Assembly: GCA_963849635.1 (NCBI GenBank)
Contig: CAWKIA010000018.1
Location: 62,001-126,000 of the forward strand
DNA: 64,000 bases
Origin: CAVRUD01 sp963849635
GTDB lineage: Bacteria > Chloroflexota > Chloroflexia > Thermomicrobiales > UBA6265
Direction: 5' to 3'
Part shown: one piece after another, positions 55,382-63,894 of the stretch
How the letters are laid out: each line of letters opens with the position of its first letter
How positions within the stretch are numbered: position 1 is the stretch's first letter
Program-made: the position numbers and the translations under genes
The notes under the pieces: model-generated
Told to the model about the DNA's origin: nothing
The model's database searches: none
The model's input: the letters and a program-made list of their open reading frames with translations, nothing else

Positions 55382-56329
55382 CTAGCTGGCTGCCGCCGCA
55401 AGTACCGCAATGATGTTGAACACGGCGTGGGTAATCATCGCCGCCGTAGTGCCAAAATAGTGCCGCTCGATGCCCAGAACCAGTCCCACTCCAAACAGTC
55501 CCAGAACGATGTAGGACAACCCGTACTGGCTGTGAACAAGCGCAAAAAACACGGCCTGCAGGACGATGCCGTATCTGGGTTGGATCGCGCCTCGAAAAAG
55601 TGCTTCCTCTCCAACTCCGGCGCTGAACCCGAGCGCGGCCGCGCCGACCGGATTTTGGACATCGGCCGTCAAATCCTCGGTGACGGAATCGATCTGCTCG
55701 GGGATCTGCGGCTGAAATTCCTCGGTCAGAATCGATCCGGCAATGGACGGGATGTAGGCCAGCACAACGAAGCCCAGTGAGATCAGGATGATTCTTGGCG
55801 TGGGTTTGGTGAAGCCCAGCCGGTTCCAGGCCTCACGGATCCCACGCCTGACTCCCCAACCGACGGCGACCAGAGCCAGCGCGACCTCAAAGGCAGCAGT
55901 CGTGAACAACTCGCCGTAGTTGACCGACTCGATGTCGAGATCATCGGGATTGGTGCCGATGTTGACAAGAATTACCGCGAATGCGGCCCCAACGGCCAGC
56001 AATACGCACAATCCACTCATGTCAATTGCCGACGCCGGATCCATCGGGGTAACTCTGGCCAGAGCTTTCCGGAAGGTTGGGATCAATGGCAGAAGCAGCC
56101 CCAGGCCGATCGCCAGATAGGTCGCCGCATTATTCGCATCCGCGACGATCGCGGCAATTCCCCAGATGGTAAGGAGCAACCCGGGAAAGCCGAACAGGAG
56201 GTAGAGTCCGACGTTCGCGGAGCGATCGCGAACCGCGCGAGCGGCCCAGTACGACAATCCGAGCGCCGCGGCGATGACCAAGATGTAGACCGCGATAGCC
56301 GCAAACAGGTCAGCATCCAAGATAAGCAA
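55382..56329 (-). CDS. CPBP family intramembrane metalloprotease
   Basis: The 315-residue protein has about eight membrane helices and the CAAX-protease/bacteriocin-processing motifs: motif 1 GVGEEALFRG (EExxxR), motif 2 FFALVHSQYG (FxxxH), and motif 3 HAVFN with the H and N residues. Substrates in bacteria are mostly unknown; some members process peptides or confer self-immunity. It lies alone, divergent from parB. Confidence 0.9.
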   Translation of the reverse strand: MLILDADLFAAIAVYILVIAAALGLSYWAARAVRDRSANVGLYLLFGFPGLLLTIWGIAAIVADANNAATYLAIGLGLLLPLIPTFRKALARVTPMDPASAIDMSGLCVLLAVGAAFAVILVNIGTNPDDLDIESVNYGELFTTAAFEVALALVAVGWGVRRGIREAWNRLGFTKPTPRIILISLGFVVLAYIPSIAGSILTEEFQPQIPEQIDSVTEDLTADVQNPVGAAALGFSAGVGEEALFRGAIQPRYGIVLQAVFFALVHSQYGLSYIVLGLFGVGLVLGIERHYFGTTAAMITHAVFNIIAVLAAAAS

Positions 56330-56480
56330 TCCTTATAGCGGGGTGGTCAATTTGAAGGTGGCAGGATAGCGGCTAGGCAGAACCACTCTCGTGACGAGCC
56401 GCAGCGGATTATATGCAGGGGCGAGACGGCTCCGGCACCTACCGGACGTTGACGCTGCACGCCTGCCCATCCAGCGAGAG

Positions 56481-56489
56481 TGCTAGACT
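56481..56489 (+). promoter_or_regulatory. Extended -10 promoter upstream of parB
   Basis: TGC followed by TAGACT, 75 bases before the parB start. TAGACT recurs as the -10 at the sigA leader. No clear -35. Confidence 0.45.
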
Positions 56490-56564
56490 CGCCCGTGCCG
56501 GACGCTATCGCGAACCTGAGTGCTACGTTCGCCACCACCAACGTATCAGGAGTGCCGCTTCGCT

Positions 56565-57500
56565 ATGGATGACCGTCCGAGCAAAACAGACGCCATCCAC
56601 GGCGCGTCACGCCCGGAGAAGCAATCCTCGCGACGAGGCGGACTTGGCCGCGGACTGGGCGCGTTGATTCCCACTGGCGCGCCTGTCGCATCCCAATCTG
56701 TGCCATCCGCGACCGAACTTCCAATCGACGCGATAGAGCCAAATCCCTTTCAGCCCCGGGCATCCATGGACCCGGAAAAACTGCAACTGCTCACCGATTC
56801 GATTCGACAGCACGGGATCATTCAGCCACTGGTGGTCAAAGCAAGCTCTCATCCGAATCGCTATATCTTGATCGCCGGTGAGCGCCGGTGGCGCGCCTCG
56901 ATGCAGGCAGGCTTGACGACGGTGCCGGCGGTCGTCAAGGACGCCGCGCCACAGGCCATGTTGGAGATGGCCCTCGTCGAGAACGTCGTTCGCGCAGACC
57001 TCTCACCGCTCGAAGAAGCGCAGGCCTACCGGCAATTGATCGAAGAGTTCAACCTCACGCAAGCCAATGTCGCCGAACGTGTGGGACGCTCCCGGGTCAG
57101 CGTCACGAACACGCTCCGGCTCCTGGCCGCTCCTGAACAGATCCAGCAGGCGCTTTCCGCGGGACGAATCACTGAAGGACATGCCCGTGCCCTCCTCGGA
57201 CTACCGACAAGCGCCGATCAAGTGGCGATGCTCGACGTCGTAGTCACTCGGGACTTGACGGTTCGCCAGACCGAGGACGCCGTCCGCAAGTGGATTGCGA
57301 CTTCCGGAACGAAGAAGAACGCGCACGAGCGAGACCTGGAAGAAGTTCGTCTCGAAGACCGATTCCGCAGCGCCCTCGGTACCAAAGTCCAATTCAAGCG
57401 CAATCCAAATGGCGGTGGCGGCGCCCTGACGATCGAGTATTACTCCGATGAAGAGGTCGACGCTCTCTATCGCCGTCTATTGGGCGAAGACGTCTGGTAA
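56565..57500 (+). CDS. parB: ParB/Spo0J chromosome-partitioning protein
   Basis: The 311-residue protein has an N-terminal basic tail with GLGRGLGALIP, the ParB/Srx CTPase domain with NPFQPR and AGERRWRAS, the ENVVRADLSPLEEA segment, a helix-turn-helix (TQANVAERVGRSRVSVTNTLRLL) and a C-terminal dimer domain. It binds parS and slides as a CTP clamp. ATG 56565 is preferred; the frame is open to 56520. parA, normally next door, is absent here, and no parS-like palindrome was found by eye. Confidence 0.93.
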   Translation: MDDRPSKTDAIHGASRPEKQSSRRGGLGRGLGALIPTGAPVASQSVPSATELPIDAIEPNPFQPRASMDPEKLQLLTDSIRQHGIIQPLVVKASSHPNRYILIAGERRWRASMQAGLTTVPAVVKDAAPQAMLEMALVENVVRADLSPLEEAQAYRQLIEEFNLTQANVAERVGRSRVSVTNTLRLLAAPEQIQQALSAGRITEGHARALLGLPTSADQVAMLDVVVTRDLTVRQTEDAVRKWIATSGTKKNAHERDLEEVRLEDRFRSALGTKVQFKRNPNGGGGALTIEYYSDEEVDALYRRLLGEDVW

Positions 57501-57513
57501 CCACGGCAACTGT

Positions 57514-58308
57514 CTACGTCGGGCAAGTGTTGAGGTCGACAGACTCTGGCAACACAGCATCAAGTTGAGAAACTGTCGCCCGTCCGGTCTGGGCATCAAC
57601 CACGACCCGCAGCACCGGACCGTTGGCAACCCGTGCGTCGTTGTAAGAGATCACCCATGCCGCAACACCCGTATCGTCTGCCGGGCGGAACGTCAGCCGC
57701 GCGACATGCCTGTTGCGCAGGCATCTCGCCCGGAACGCCTGGCCCGCCTCAGCATCGGCAATTGTTAGCGCTTGAGTCGAGTCAACGGCGGCTCCATGAA
57801 TCTCGACAGCGTCGAGTCCCGATACGCTGACATTAAGAGTTCGTGTGACCTCCCGTGCGATCTCGGCCCGATTGCGTTCAATAAGTAATGTGAGCGCATC
57901 CGTATCTTTGCCCTCACCGCGTACGAAAACGAATACCAGCCATCCTCCCACCGGTGAGCCGAACACGTCGTTTGGATTTGTCGCGTAGTCGAACTGGGCC
58001 GTGACGGAGAACAACCGTGCGTCAGACGCCCACGCGGTCGCCCGACCAGTGGCGAGATCAAACGAAGTCTCGATCGAAGCCGGGCGGACGCGGGCTGGAT
58101 TAGATATCGGGATCGGTCCATCAGGTCCGTCAACGCTCGACGCGGCATAGATTCCTCGCCACGCCCCGGCTCCGGCGGCCACCACCATCACAATAACTAC
58201 TGCCAAGGTAAGCAGATTCGACAGATGCGGGAGTTCCCGGTCTGTTCCACCCAGAGGAGAATTCTCTTCCGGCTGAACGGGGTTTCTCGGGACCTCAGAC
58301 ACCTCCAT
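57514..58308 (-). CDS. Hypothetical single-pass membrane protein
   Basis: The 264-residue protein has a short cytoplasmic tail, a hydrophobic helix (LSNLLTLAVVIVMVVAAGAG) near residue 40 and a soluble domain with a mixed alpha/beta pattern. I do not recognise a family. It starts a few bases after the small 101-residue gene (ATG 58308); the frame is open to 58401. Convergent with parB, 13 bases between stops. Confidence 0.7.
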   Translation of the reverse strand: MEVSEVPRNPVQPEENSPLGGTDRELPHLSNLLTLAVVIVMVVAAGAGAWRGIYAASSVDGPDGPIPISNPARVRPASIETSFDLATGRATAWASDARLFSVTAQFDYATNPNDVFGSPVGGWLVFVFVRGEGKDTDALTLLIERNRAEIAREVTRTLNVSVSGLDAVEIHGAAVDSTQALTIADAEAGQAFRARCLRNRHVARLTFRPADDTGVAAWVISYNDARVANGPVLRVVVDAQTGRATVSQLDAVLPESVDLNTCPT

Positions 58309-58313
58309 CTCTC

Positions 58314-58619
58314 TCACAACCTTCGGACGGCGTAAATCGCCGAACTCGCCGGAAGTCCCGCGTCCACCTCCGGTAGCGGTCCCGCTCCGACGACTTCCCA
58401 ACCGTCAAGGGCAAGGTCGACGCCAATCGTCTCTTGCGTCCACTGATCGGCATGCCAGATAAGATCGACTGGACCAGTGACTGGACGCAATTGCGGCAAG
58501 GTCTCATCGCGAACGGTCGTAATATCGCGGCCAGCTTCAAGGGTCACGGTCAGGCGCAACTGACCATCGGCGGCGGAATCAGGAAGGCGAACGTATCCCT
58601 GGACACGGCCAAACTGCAT
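58314..58619 (-). CDS. Hypothetical protein, 101 residues
   Basis: The small soluble-looking beta-rich protein (QLRLTVTLEAG, VDLALDGWEVVG) may be a fragment of an extracytoplasmic or carbohydrate-related domain, but no signal peptide is present. It starts 17 bases after the MFS stop and is followed at once by the membrane protein. Translation coupling suggests it is real. Function unknown. Confidence 0.6.
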   Translation of the reverse strand: MQFGRVQGYVRLPDSAADGQLRLTVTLEAGRDITTVRDETLPQLRPVTGPVDLIWHADQWTQETIGVDLALDGWEVVGAGPLPEVDAGLPASSAIYAVRRL

Positions 58620-58636
58620 CGCGGACGCCCTCCCAG

Positions 58637-59917
58637 CTACGTCTTGGCCTCGGACAGGCGGCTACCCCACTGGATTTCAGGATCGACTGGTTCGTCTACA
58701 AAACGGCTGCCCAAACGTTCCCAGGGGATTGTCATCGCCAGCGCCGCACCCGCCAGCGCGAGCAACGAAAGCAGCCCAACCGCCCATTGGATCCCGATCT
58801 CGTCTGCTATCCGTCCGGTGATTGGGACACCTAATCCGCCGGTGATGAATCCCAGGCCGAGAATCACTCCGGATGCGATTCCGGTCTTGCCCGGCAACAG
58901 CCGCTGTGCGGCGACGAGCGTCAGTGAGAGGCTGGAATCGAAGCAGATCCCGAGCAGTGCCCCGGACACGAATGCCAGCGGCCCCGGGAAACCGGCAAAG
59001 AGCAGTAGCGGCCCGATGCCGAGCAAGAGCGAGCCGACGATGATCCGCCTCGATCCGTAGCGATCGGCCAGAATACCGCCACCGATCGTGCCGATGACTC
59101 CAGAGATGATGATTGTGGTGGCCAGTGCACCGTAGAACACACTTCGGTAACCCAGGTCGTCGTACCAAATCGAGATGAACTGGAGCGGAGCCATCACCAC
59201 CCACGAGCGGAGCATGACGACAATAACCACTCGCGACAGAACACCGTACTCGATCCTCGATTTCCCAATGATTTGCCTGACCGATGCAGAGGCAGTCCGA
59301 GCACGCTCGACCCGGCCAGACTGGCTGTAGATGAGCGCCGCGACCAGGATCGCCGGTACGAAAAGGACCGCGGTCCCCTCCGTACCGAAGATTGCCAGGA
59401 ATGCAACGGCGACCAGCGGACCAAGGGCATACCCTGTCGTGCCACCGGCCGTATATACCGACAGCGCCGTGTTTCGCCCCCGCTCCGGTGAAACTGCCGC
59501 CGCGTTGGAGGCACCTAGCGGGTGGTAGGCCCCGGAGCCGATACCCGCCAGCGCAGCAAGGATGAGGATCATGCCGAACGAGTCGGCGAAGCCGAGGAGC
59601 GAGATGAAGCACGCACCCCACACGAGCGGAATTGGCACAAACCAGCGCCGGCCGAACCGGTCCGAGATGTAGCCGAAGAGCGGTTGGGATAGGGAAGACG
59701 CGGAAGAGTAGGCCAGGGTGATCCCGCCCACCGCCGCGTTGTCGAGGTCGAACCGAGCCTTGAAGTCCGGAAAAAGCATTGGCAGGACGCCGCCCATCAG
59801 GTCGTTCGTGAAGTGACCCAGCATCAGGGTAAGAAGTGCGCCATTCGCGAGGACATGGGCCAGCTTCACCGCGACTTCACTCGACAACTCCACGCAGGAA
59901 TCCGGAGAACCGGCCAC
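58637..59917 (-). CDS. MFS transporter, fosmidomycin-resistance (Fsr) type
   Basis: The protein of about 426 residues has twelve hydrophobic helices with the MFS A-motif (GYISDRFGRRW) and its second-half counterpart (GGILADRYGSRR). An early GHFTNDLMGGVLPML is characteristic of Fsr-like exporters. The C-terminus is a short polar tail. Start GTG 59917 gives a polar 20-residue extension; GTG 59869 would begin nearer the first helix, so the start is uncertain. Substrate unknown. It heads the leftward group of three. Confidence 0.9.
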   Translation of the reverse strand: MAGSPDSCVELSSEVAVKLAHVLANGALLTLMLGHFTNDLMGGVLPMLFPDFKARFDLDNAAVGGITLAYSSASSLSQPLFGYISDRFGRRWFVPIPLVWGACFISLLGFADSFGMILILAALAGIGSGAYHPLGASNAAAVSPERGRNTALSVYTAGGTTGYALGPLVAVAFLAIFGTEGTAVLFVPAILVAALIYSQSGRVERARTASASVRQIIGKSRIEYGVLSRVVIVVMLRSWVVMAPLQFISIWYDDLGYRSVFYGALATTIIISGVIGTIGGGILADRYGSRRIIVGSLLLGIGPLLLFAGFPGPLAFVSGALLGICFDSSLSLTLVAAQRLLPGKTGIASGVILGLGFITGGLGVPITGRIADEIGIQWAVGLLSLLALAGAALAMTIPWERLGSRFVDEPVDPEIQWGSRLSEAKT

Positions 59918-60041
59918 ACCCGCTTCTCCCGACCGGGATGGTAGCCGATGGCTATGACGGCGTCACCCAGCAGCCACATCGGTGGAACTCAATACCACAT
60001 TCGAAGACAGGGCCTTCCCCACCAATCTACAGAACGGCGTC

Positions 60042-61187
60042 TCAGCCCACTAACGCGGTTTTCCGGGCATTCACTGATGCGGCGGGGAGCTGTACCGTGA
60101 CGCGGAGCCCACCAGCGGGGCGGGGAGTGAGAGTGAGGGTTCCATTGTGTGCTTGGGTGATGCTTTTGACGATTGCCAGGCCGAGGCCGACACCTGGGTG
60201 GTCGGAGCGTATACGGTTGGTCCCACGCTGAAACGGCTCTATTAGTGTGGAAACTAGCTGCGGGGCGAGCTTCTCGCCGGCGTTCTCGACCGTGAGCATC
60301 ACGGTCTTTGGGTGAACGCTGGTCGTGACCCGCACGGTGCCGTGTTTGGGCAGGTTGTGGACGATCGCGTTGTGCACAAGGTTCGTCGTCATCTGCAGCA
60401 GCAGCGCGTGTGAGCCAATTGTCGGGGTCATGTCGCCGGATGTCTCGATCGTGAGTCCACGCTTCTCCGCGAGCGGGAGGAGCGTTTCAGTGGCTTCTTC
60501 CGCGATGAGGGACAGGTCGACGTGCTCTGGGGTGAAGGACCGTTGGTCGGCGCGGCTGAGCAGAAGCAACGCTTCAGTGAGGTCGATCGCTCGGGTGTTG
60601 ACGGCGTGGAGACGGTCGACGAGTTCGTCGGTGTCGCGGTTGCGATCGTTGCGGGCCACGTCGAGAAGGGTCTGCGTGATCGCCAGAGGGGTGCGCAATT
60701 CGTGGGAGGCGTTGGCCGCGAACCTCTGCTGTTCGGCGACGTGCGCTTCGAGCCGCGCGAGCATGGCATCGAATGCGTCAGCGAGTTCGCGGAACTCGTC
60801 ATTGCGGCCCGGTAGCTGGATTCGGTGAGAAAGTGATTCGGTCGCGGCCATGCGTGTCGCGTCTGTGATGCGAGTCAGAGGGGCAAGCATCCGGCCGGCG
60901 AGAAGCCACCCTCCCAGGAGGCCGAACACCAGCAGAATCGCCAGCACGATGGCCGCGGGCGGAGCGAATGCACGCAGGAGCCAGGAGTTACTCCCTGGTA
61001 TCAATCCACCGGTGGTGCTGATCACACCGTCAGGAACGTATTGCAGGAGGGTCTCAGACCCAGCCCGATCCTGGCCGGCGAGCCACGCAGCGGCGAGCAT
61101 CAAGGCACCGGCGACCATGAGGAATCCGGCGTAGCTGAAGGTAAGTTTGAGGCGCACGCTCAAGCCAGGCTGCCTATCCACGGTCAC
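60042..61187 (-). CDS. VanS-like sensor histidine kinase
   Basis: The 381-residue membrane kinase has two helices (about residues 17-35 and 75-97), a HAMP linker (MLAPLTRITDATR), the dimerisation helix with phospho-accepting histidine in FAANASHELRTPL, and the ATPase domain with NLVHNAIVHNLP, a degenerate G1 (VENAGEKL) and GVGLGLAIVKSI. It pairs with the response regulator whose stop it overlaps by 14 bases. The extracytoplasmic sensor loop is small (about 38 residues), unlike some VanS. Start GTG 61187 or GTG 61181. Confidence 0.93.
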   Translation of the reverse strand: MTVDRQPGLSVRLKLTFSYAGFLMVAGALMLAAAWLAGQDRAGSETLLQYVPDGVISTTGGLIPGSNSWLLRAFAPPAAIVLAILLVFGLLGGWLLAGRMLAPLTRITDATRMAATESLSHRIQLPGRNDEFRELADAFDAMLARLEAHVAEQQRFAANASHELRTPLAITQTLLDVARNDRNRDTDELVDRLHAVNTRAIDLTEALLLLSRADQRSFTPEHVDLSLIAEEATETLLPLAEKRGLTIETSGDMTPTIGSHALLLQMTTNLVHNAIVHNLPKHGTVRVTTSVHPKTVMLTVENAGEKLAPQLVSTLIEPFQRGTNRIRSDHPGVGLGLAIVKSITQAHNGTLTLTPRPAGGLRVTVQLPAASVNARKTALVG

Positions 61188-61869
61188 CTCCCTCCCCTAC
61201 GGTGCCAGGTGCCGAGTCGATGCGGTAGCCGACGCCGGCCACGGTGGCGATGATCCCAGGTTCGCCTAGGCGTTTGCGCAGGGCCGAGACCGTGATGCGC
61301 ACCGCGTTGGTGACCGGATCGGCGTTCTCATCCCACGCTCGCGCTAAGAGTTCCTCGGCGCTGACGACCCCGCCTTCGGCTGCGACGAGGACCTCGAGCA
61401 CGGCGAACTGTTTCCGGGTGAGCGCGACGTAGCGGCCGTCGCGGTAGACCTCGCGGCGGAACGGATCCAGCCGCAAGCCTGCGATCTCGCGCACGGGCGG
61501 TCGACTGTGGCCGCGCCTGCGATCAAGTGCCCTCAGCCTGAGTACGAGTTCCTGGAGTGCGAATGGCTTCGTAAGGTAGTCGTCGGCGCCGAGCTCGAAC
61601 CCGGAGGCCTTGTCGTCGAGCCGGTCAGCGGCGGTGAGCATCAGGATCGGCATGCCGCTGCCGGAGGCGACGATGCGTTTAGCGATCTCGTCGCCAGAGG
61701 GACCAGGGATGTCGCGGTCGAGGACAGCGATGTCGTAGACGTTGATGCTGAGCAACTCCAGTGCGGAGTCACCGTCACCGGCGATGTCGGCGGCGATCGC
61801 TTCCAGGCGGAGGCCATCGCGGATCGCATCTGCCAAATAGGGTTCATCCTCGACGATCAACACACGCAT
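61174..61869 (-). CDS. VanR-like OmpR/PhoB family response regulator
   Basis: The 231-residue regulator has a receiver domain starting MRVLIVEDEPYLA, with the phosphorylated Asp in IAVLDRDIPGPSG, Thr in MLTAADRLDD and Lys in DDYLTKPFAL. The C-terminal winged helix ends VAGVGYRID. The sequence resembles regulators common next to vanS/vanY in actinobacteria. ATG 61869 begins at the first strand; upstream open frame to 61938 is not conserved. It is divergent from vanY, with 87 bases between, probably holding both promoters and its own binding sites. Confidence 0.93.
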   Translation of the reverse strand: MRVLIVEDEPYLADAIRDGLRLEAIAADIAGDGDSALELLSINVYDIAVLDRDIPGPSGDEIAKRIVASGSGMPILMLTAADRLDDKASGFELGADDYLTKPFALQELVLRLRALDRRRGHSRPPVREIAGLRLDPFRREVYRDGRYVALTRKQFAVLEVLVAAEGGVVSAEELLARAWDENADPVTNAVRITVSALRKRLGEPGIIATVAGVGYRIDSAPGTVGEGGDRG

Positions 61870-61890
61870 ACGCGCGATTCTACCGCCCGG

Positions 61891-61922
61891 CGCATATCGT
61901 GGGCGTATCAAAAACCGCATAT
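61891..61922. promoter_or_regulatory. Repeated CGCATAT elements between vanR and vanY
   Basis: CGCATAT occurs at 61891-61897 and 61916-61922, 25 bp apart, with a related GCGTATC at 61903. They may be VanR-binding boxes controlling the divergent operons. Confidence 0.35.
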
Positions 61923-61956
61923 GTGCTGGCAACACCACGCCTCCTAGATTGGGGGC

Positions 61957-62763
61957 ATGACCTACAGAACATACAGGAAACCACCACGAACTGCCGCCCG
62001 CCGTACCCGATCGACCGTCCTCGTTGCCTCGGTGATCGCCGGCGTTGCACTTATCGGTCTCACCACATCACCCATCGACAGTCTCCATGGCGACCCCGAG
62101 CCACCCGTCATCGGCAACGATTCCAGCCAGCCAAATACCGTCAATGCCACCAATTCTGACCAGCCAACTTCGGAGGCTCGCAGCCAGCGTGTCTACCCCG
62201 AGCCAACCCTCGCCATCGTCGATTCCGATCAGCCACCCATGGAGGCTCCCGGCCGGAGCGACGAACGAAGCCGACGTGTCCTGTGGGCTCCCGCGATGCC
62301 ACTTGGTGAGGCGGATGGTGTCGTCCCCGACGGCGTGATGGTCTCCGTCTTCGATGACGACGTTCCGGCCGTGGCCAACCTCGACCCCGACCTGCTGAAT
62401 GCCCTCCGCGAGGCCGCGACTGAAGCCGCGGACGACGGGATCGAGTTCTTCGTCAATAGCGGCTGGCGGTCCCCAGAGTACCAGGAACAGCTGCTTACCG
62501 AGGCCATCGCCCAGTATGGCTCAGATGAGGAAGCGGCCCGATGGGTGGCCACGGCGGACACGTCTGCGCACGTGTCGGGTGACGCGGTCGACATCGGCCC
62601 CACCGATGCCAGCACGTGGCTGACCGAATACGGCTTCGCGTACGGGCTGTGCCAGATCTATGAGAACGAACCCTGGCACTTCGAACTGCGCCCCGATGCC
62701 ATCGATGTCGGCTGCCCGCCCATGTTTGCCGACCCGACGCAGGATCCAAGGATGCAGCGGTGA
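61957..62763 (+). CDS. VanY-type D-Ala-D-Ala carboxypeptidase
   Basis: The 268-residue protein has a basic N-terminus, a signal/anchor helix (residues 21-42), a long polar linker and a C-terminal peptidase M15B/VanY domain. The zinc site is intact: SAHVSGDAVD supplies His and Asp, and PWHFELRP the second His. The domain also has GWRSPEYQEQL. It would trim terminal D-Ala from pentapeptide on the outer face. ATG 61957 follows a G-rich site; its stop overlaps the racemase start. Confidence 0.93.
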   Translation: MTYRTYRKPPRTAARRTRSTVLVASVIAGVALIGLTTSPIDSLHGDPEPPVIGNDSSQPNTVNATNSDQPTSEARSQRVYPEPTLAIVDSDQPPMEAPGRSDERSRRVLWAPAMPLGEADGVVPDGVMVSVFDDDVPAVANLDPDLLNALREAATEAADDGIEFFVNSGWRSPEYQEQLLTEAIAQYGSDEEAARWVATADTSAHVSGDAVDIGPTDASTWLTEYGFAYGLCQIYENEPWHFELRPDAIDVGCPPMFADPTQDPRMQR

Positions 62764-63894
62764 TCAGCACGCTCAGCCTATCGCCGCTCAGATCCGTCGA
62801 CCTCCTCCCACCTACGCTGGAGACGATCCCCAAGGCAATCGGCAAGAACATCGCGATCGCTCGGACGCGGACGCGCTCCCGAATCATGGCGGTGGTCAAA
62901 GCAGATGGGTACGGGCACGGCGCCATCACGGTCGCGCGGGCCGCCATCGCCGCCGGAGCGGACTGGCTCGGCACGACCGGCATCGAGGAGGCCGCATGGT
63001 TGCGTGCGGCAGGGCTGACCGTGCCGATCCTGACGTGGTTGCATCCGTCCGGTGTCGATGCCGAGGCCGCGGCAGCCGACAGGATAGACATCGCGGTCGG
63101 ATCAGCCGACGAACTGGATGCGTTACTCACGCAGTCCTCGCCGACTGCCCTCCGGGTCCACTTGCATCTGGACACCGGCATGGCCCGCGAAGGCTGCCCG
63201 GGCCACGAGTGGGACGCGCTGATCGCCTGCGCTCTGCTGGGGGAACGGCGCGGGAAGGTCCGCGTTGTTGGCCTCATGGGGCACCTGCCACTGGCCGATC
63301 TCGCCGATCCCGAGGCGAACGCGCCGGCGGTGGCGCGCATGCACCAGCGCCAGAAGGGAGTTCGCCGCAGCGGGGCTCGGTGTTCCACTCACGCACCTGG
63401 CCGCAACCTCAGGAACACTGACCGACCCGGCCACCCACTTCGGAATGGTTCGCCTCGGGGCCGGGCTTGTCGGCATCGATCCATCGGAGACTACTGAACT
63501 GCACGGTGCGTCACATCTAACCGCGCCGGTTGTGCACAGTGCAGCCGTCGAGGCAGGCACTCCGGTCGGATACGGCGGCACATTCGTCACTGACAAGCCC
63601 ACGAACCTCAGCGTTCTGCCCCTGGCGTACGCCGATGGCATCCCGCGCGAGATTTCCCCAGACGCCGCTGTCGCGATCCACGGGCGACGCCACCCGGTCG
63701 TAGGACGTGTCTCGATGGACCAGATCGTCATCGACACCGGCGCTGACTACGTTCCGCCCGGCACGGCCGCGACCGTGTTCGGTCCACGGGACGGGATCAC
63801 GCCGACCATCCACGACTGGGCCCGCTGGGCCGGGACTATTCCCCACACCATCGTCACGGGCATCGGACCGCGAGTGAAGAGGAGCATCGCATGA
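62760..63894 (+). CDS. Alanine racemase, VanT-like catalytic domain, frame break
   Basis: Two frames join to a PLP racemase of about 377 residues: K in MAVVKADGYGHG from the first frame; VGYGGTF, LAYADGIPR, and GRVSMDQ from the second. The break is near 63346-63350; removing one base gives a normal HQAR-type helix continuing as REFAAAGLGV. It lacks the membrane domain of true VanT. GTG 62760 overlaps the vanY stop; the end overlaps ddl. It may supply D-Ala (or D-Ser) for the next ligase. Confidence 0.88.

Noticed and set aside
59918..60041. Attachment site or tRNA at the edge of the van-like locus
   Set aside because: No tRNA, integrase or matching repeat was found in the 124-bp gap.
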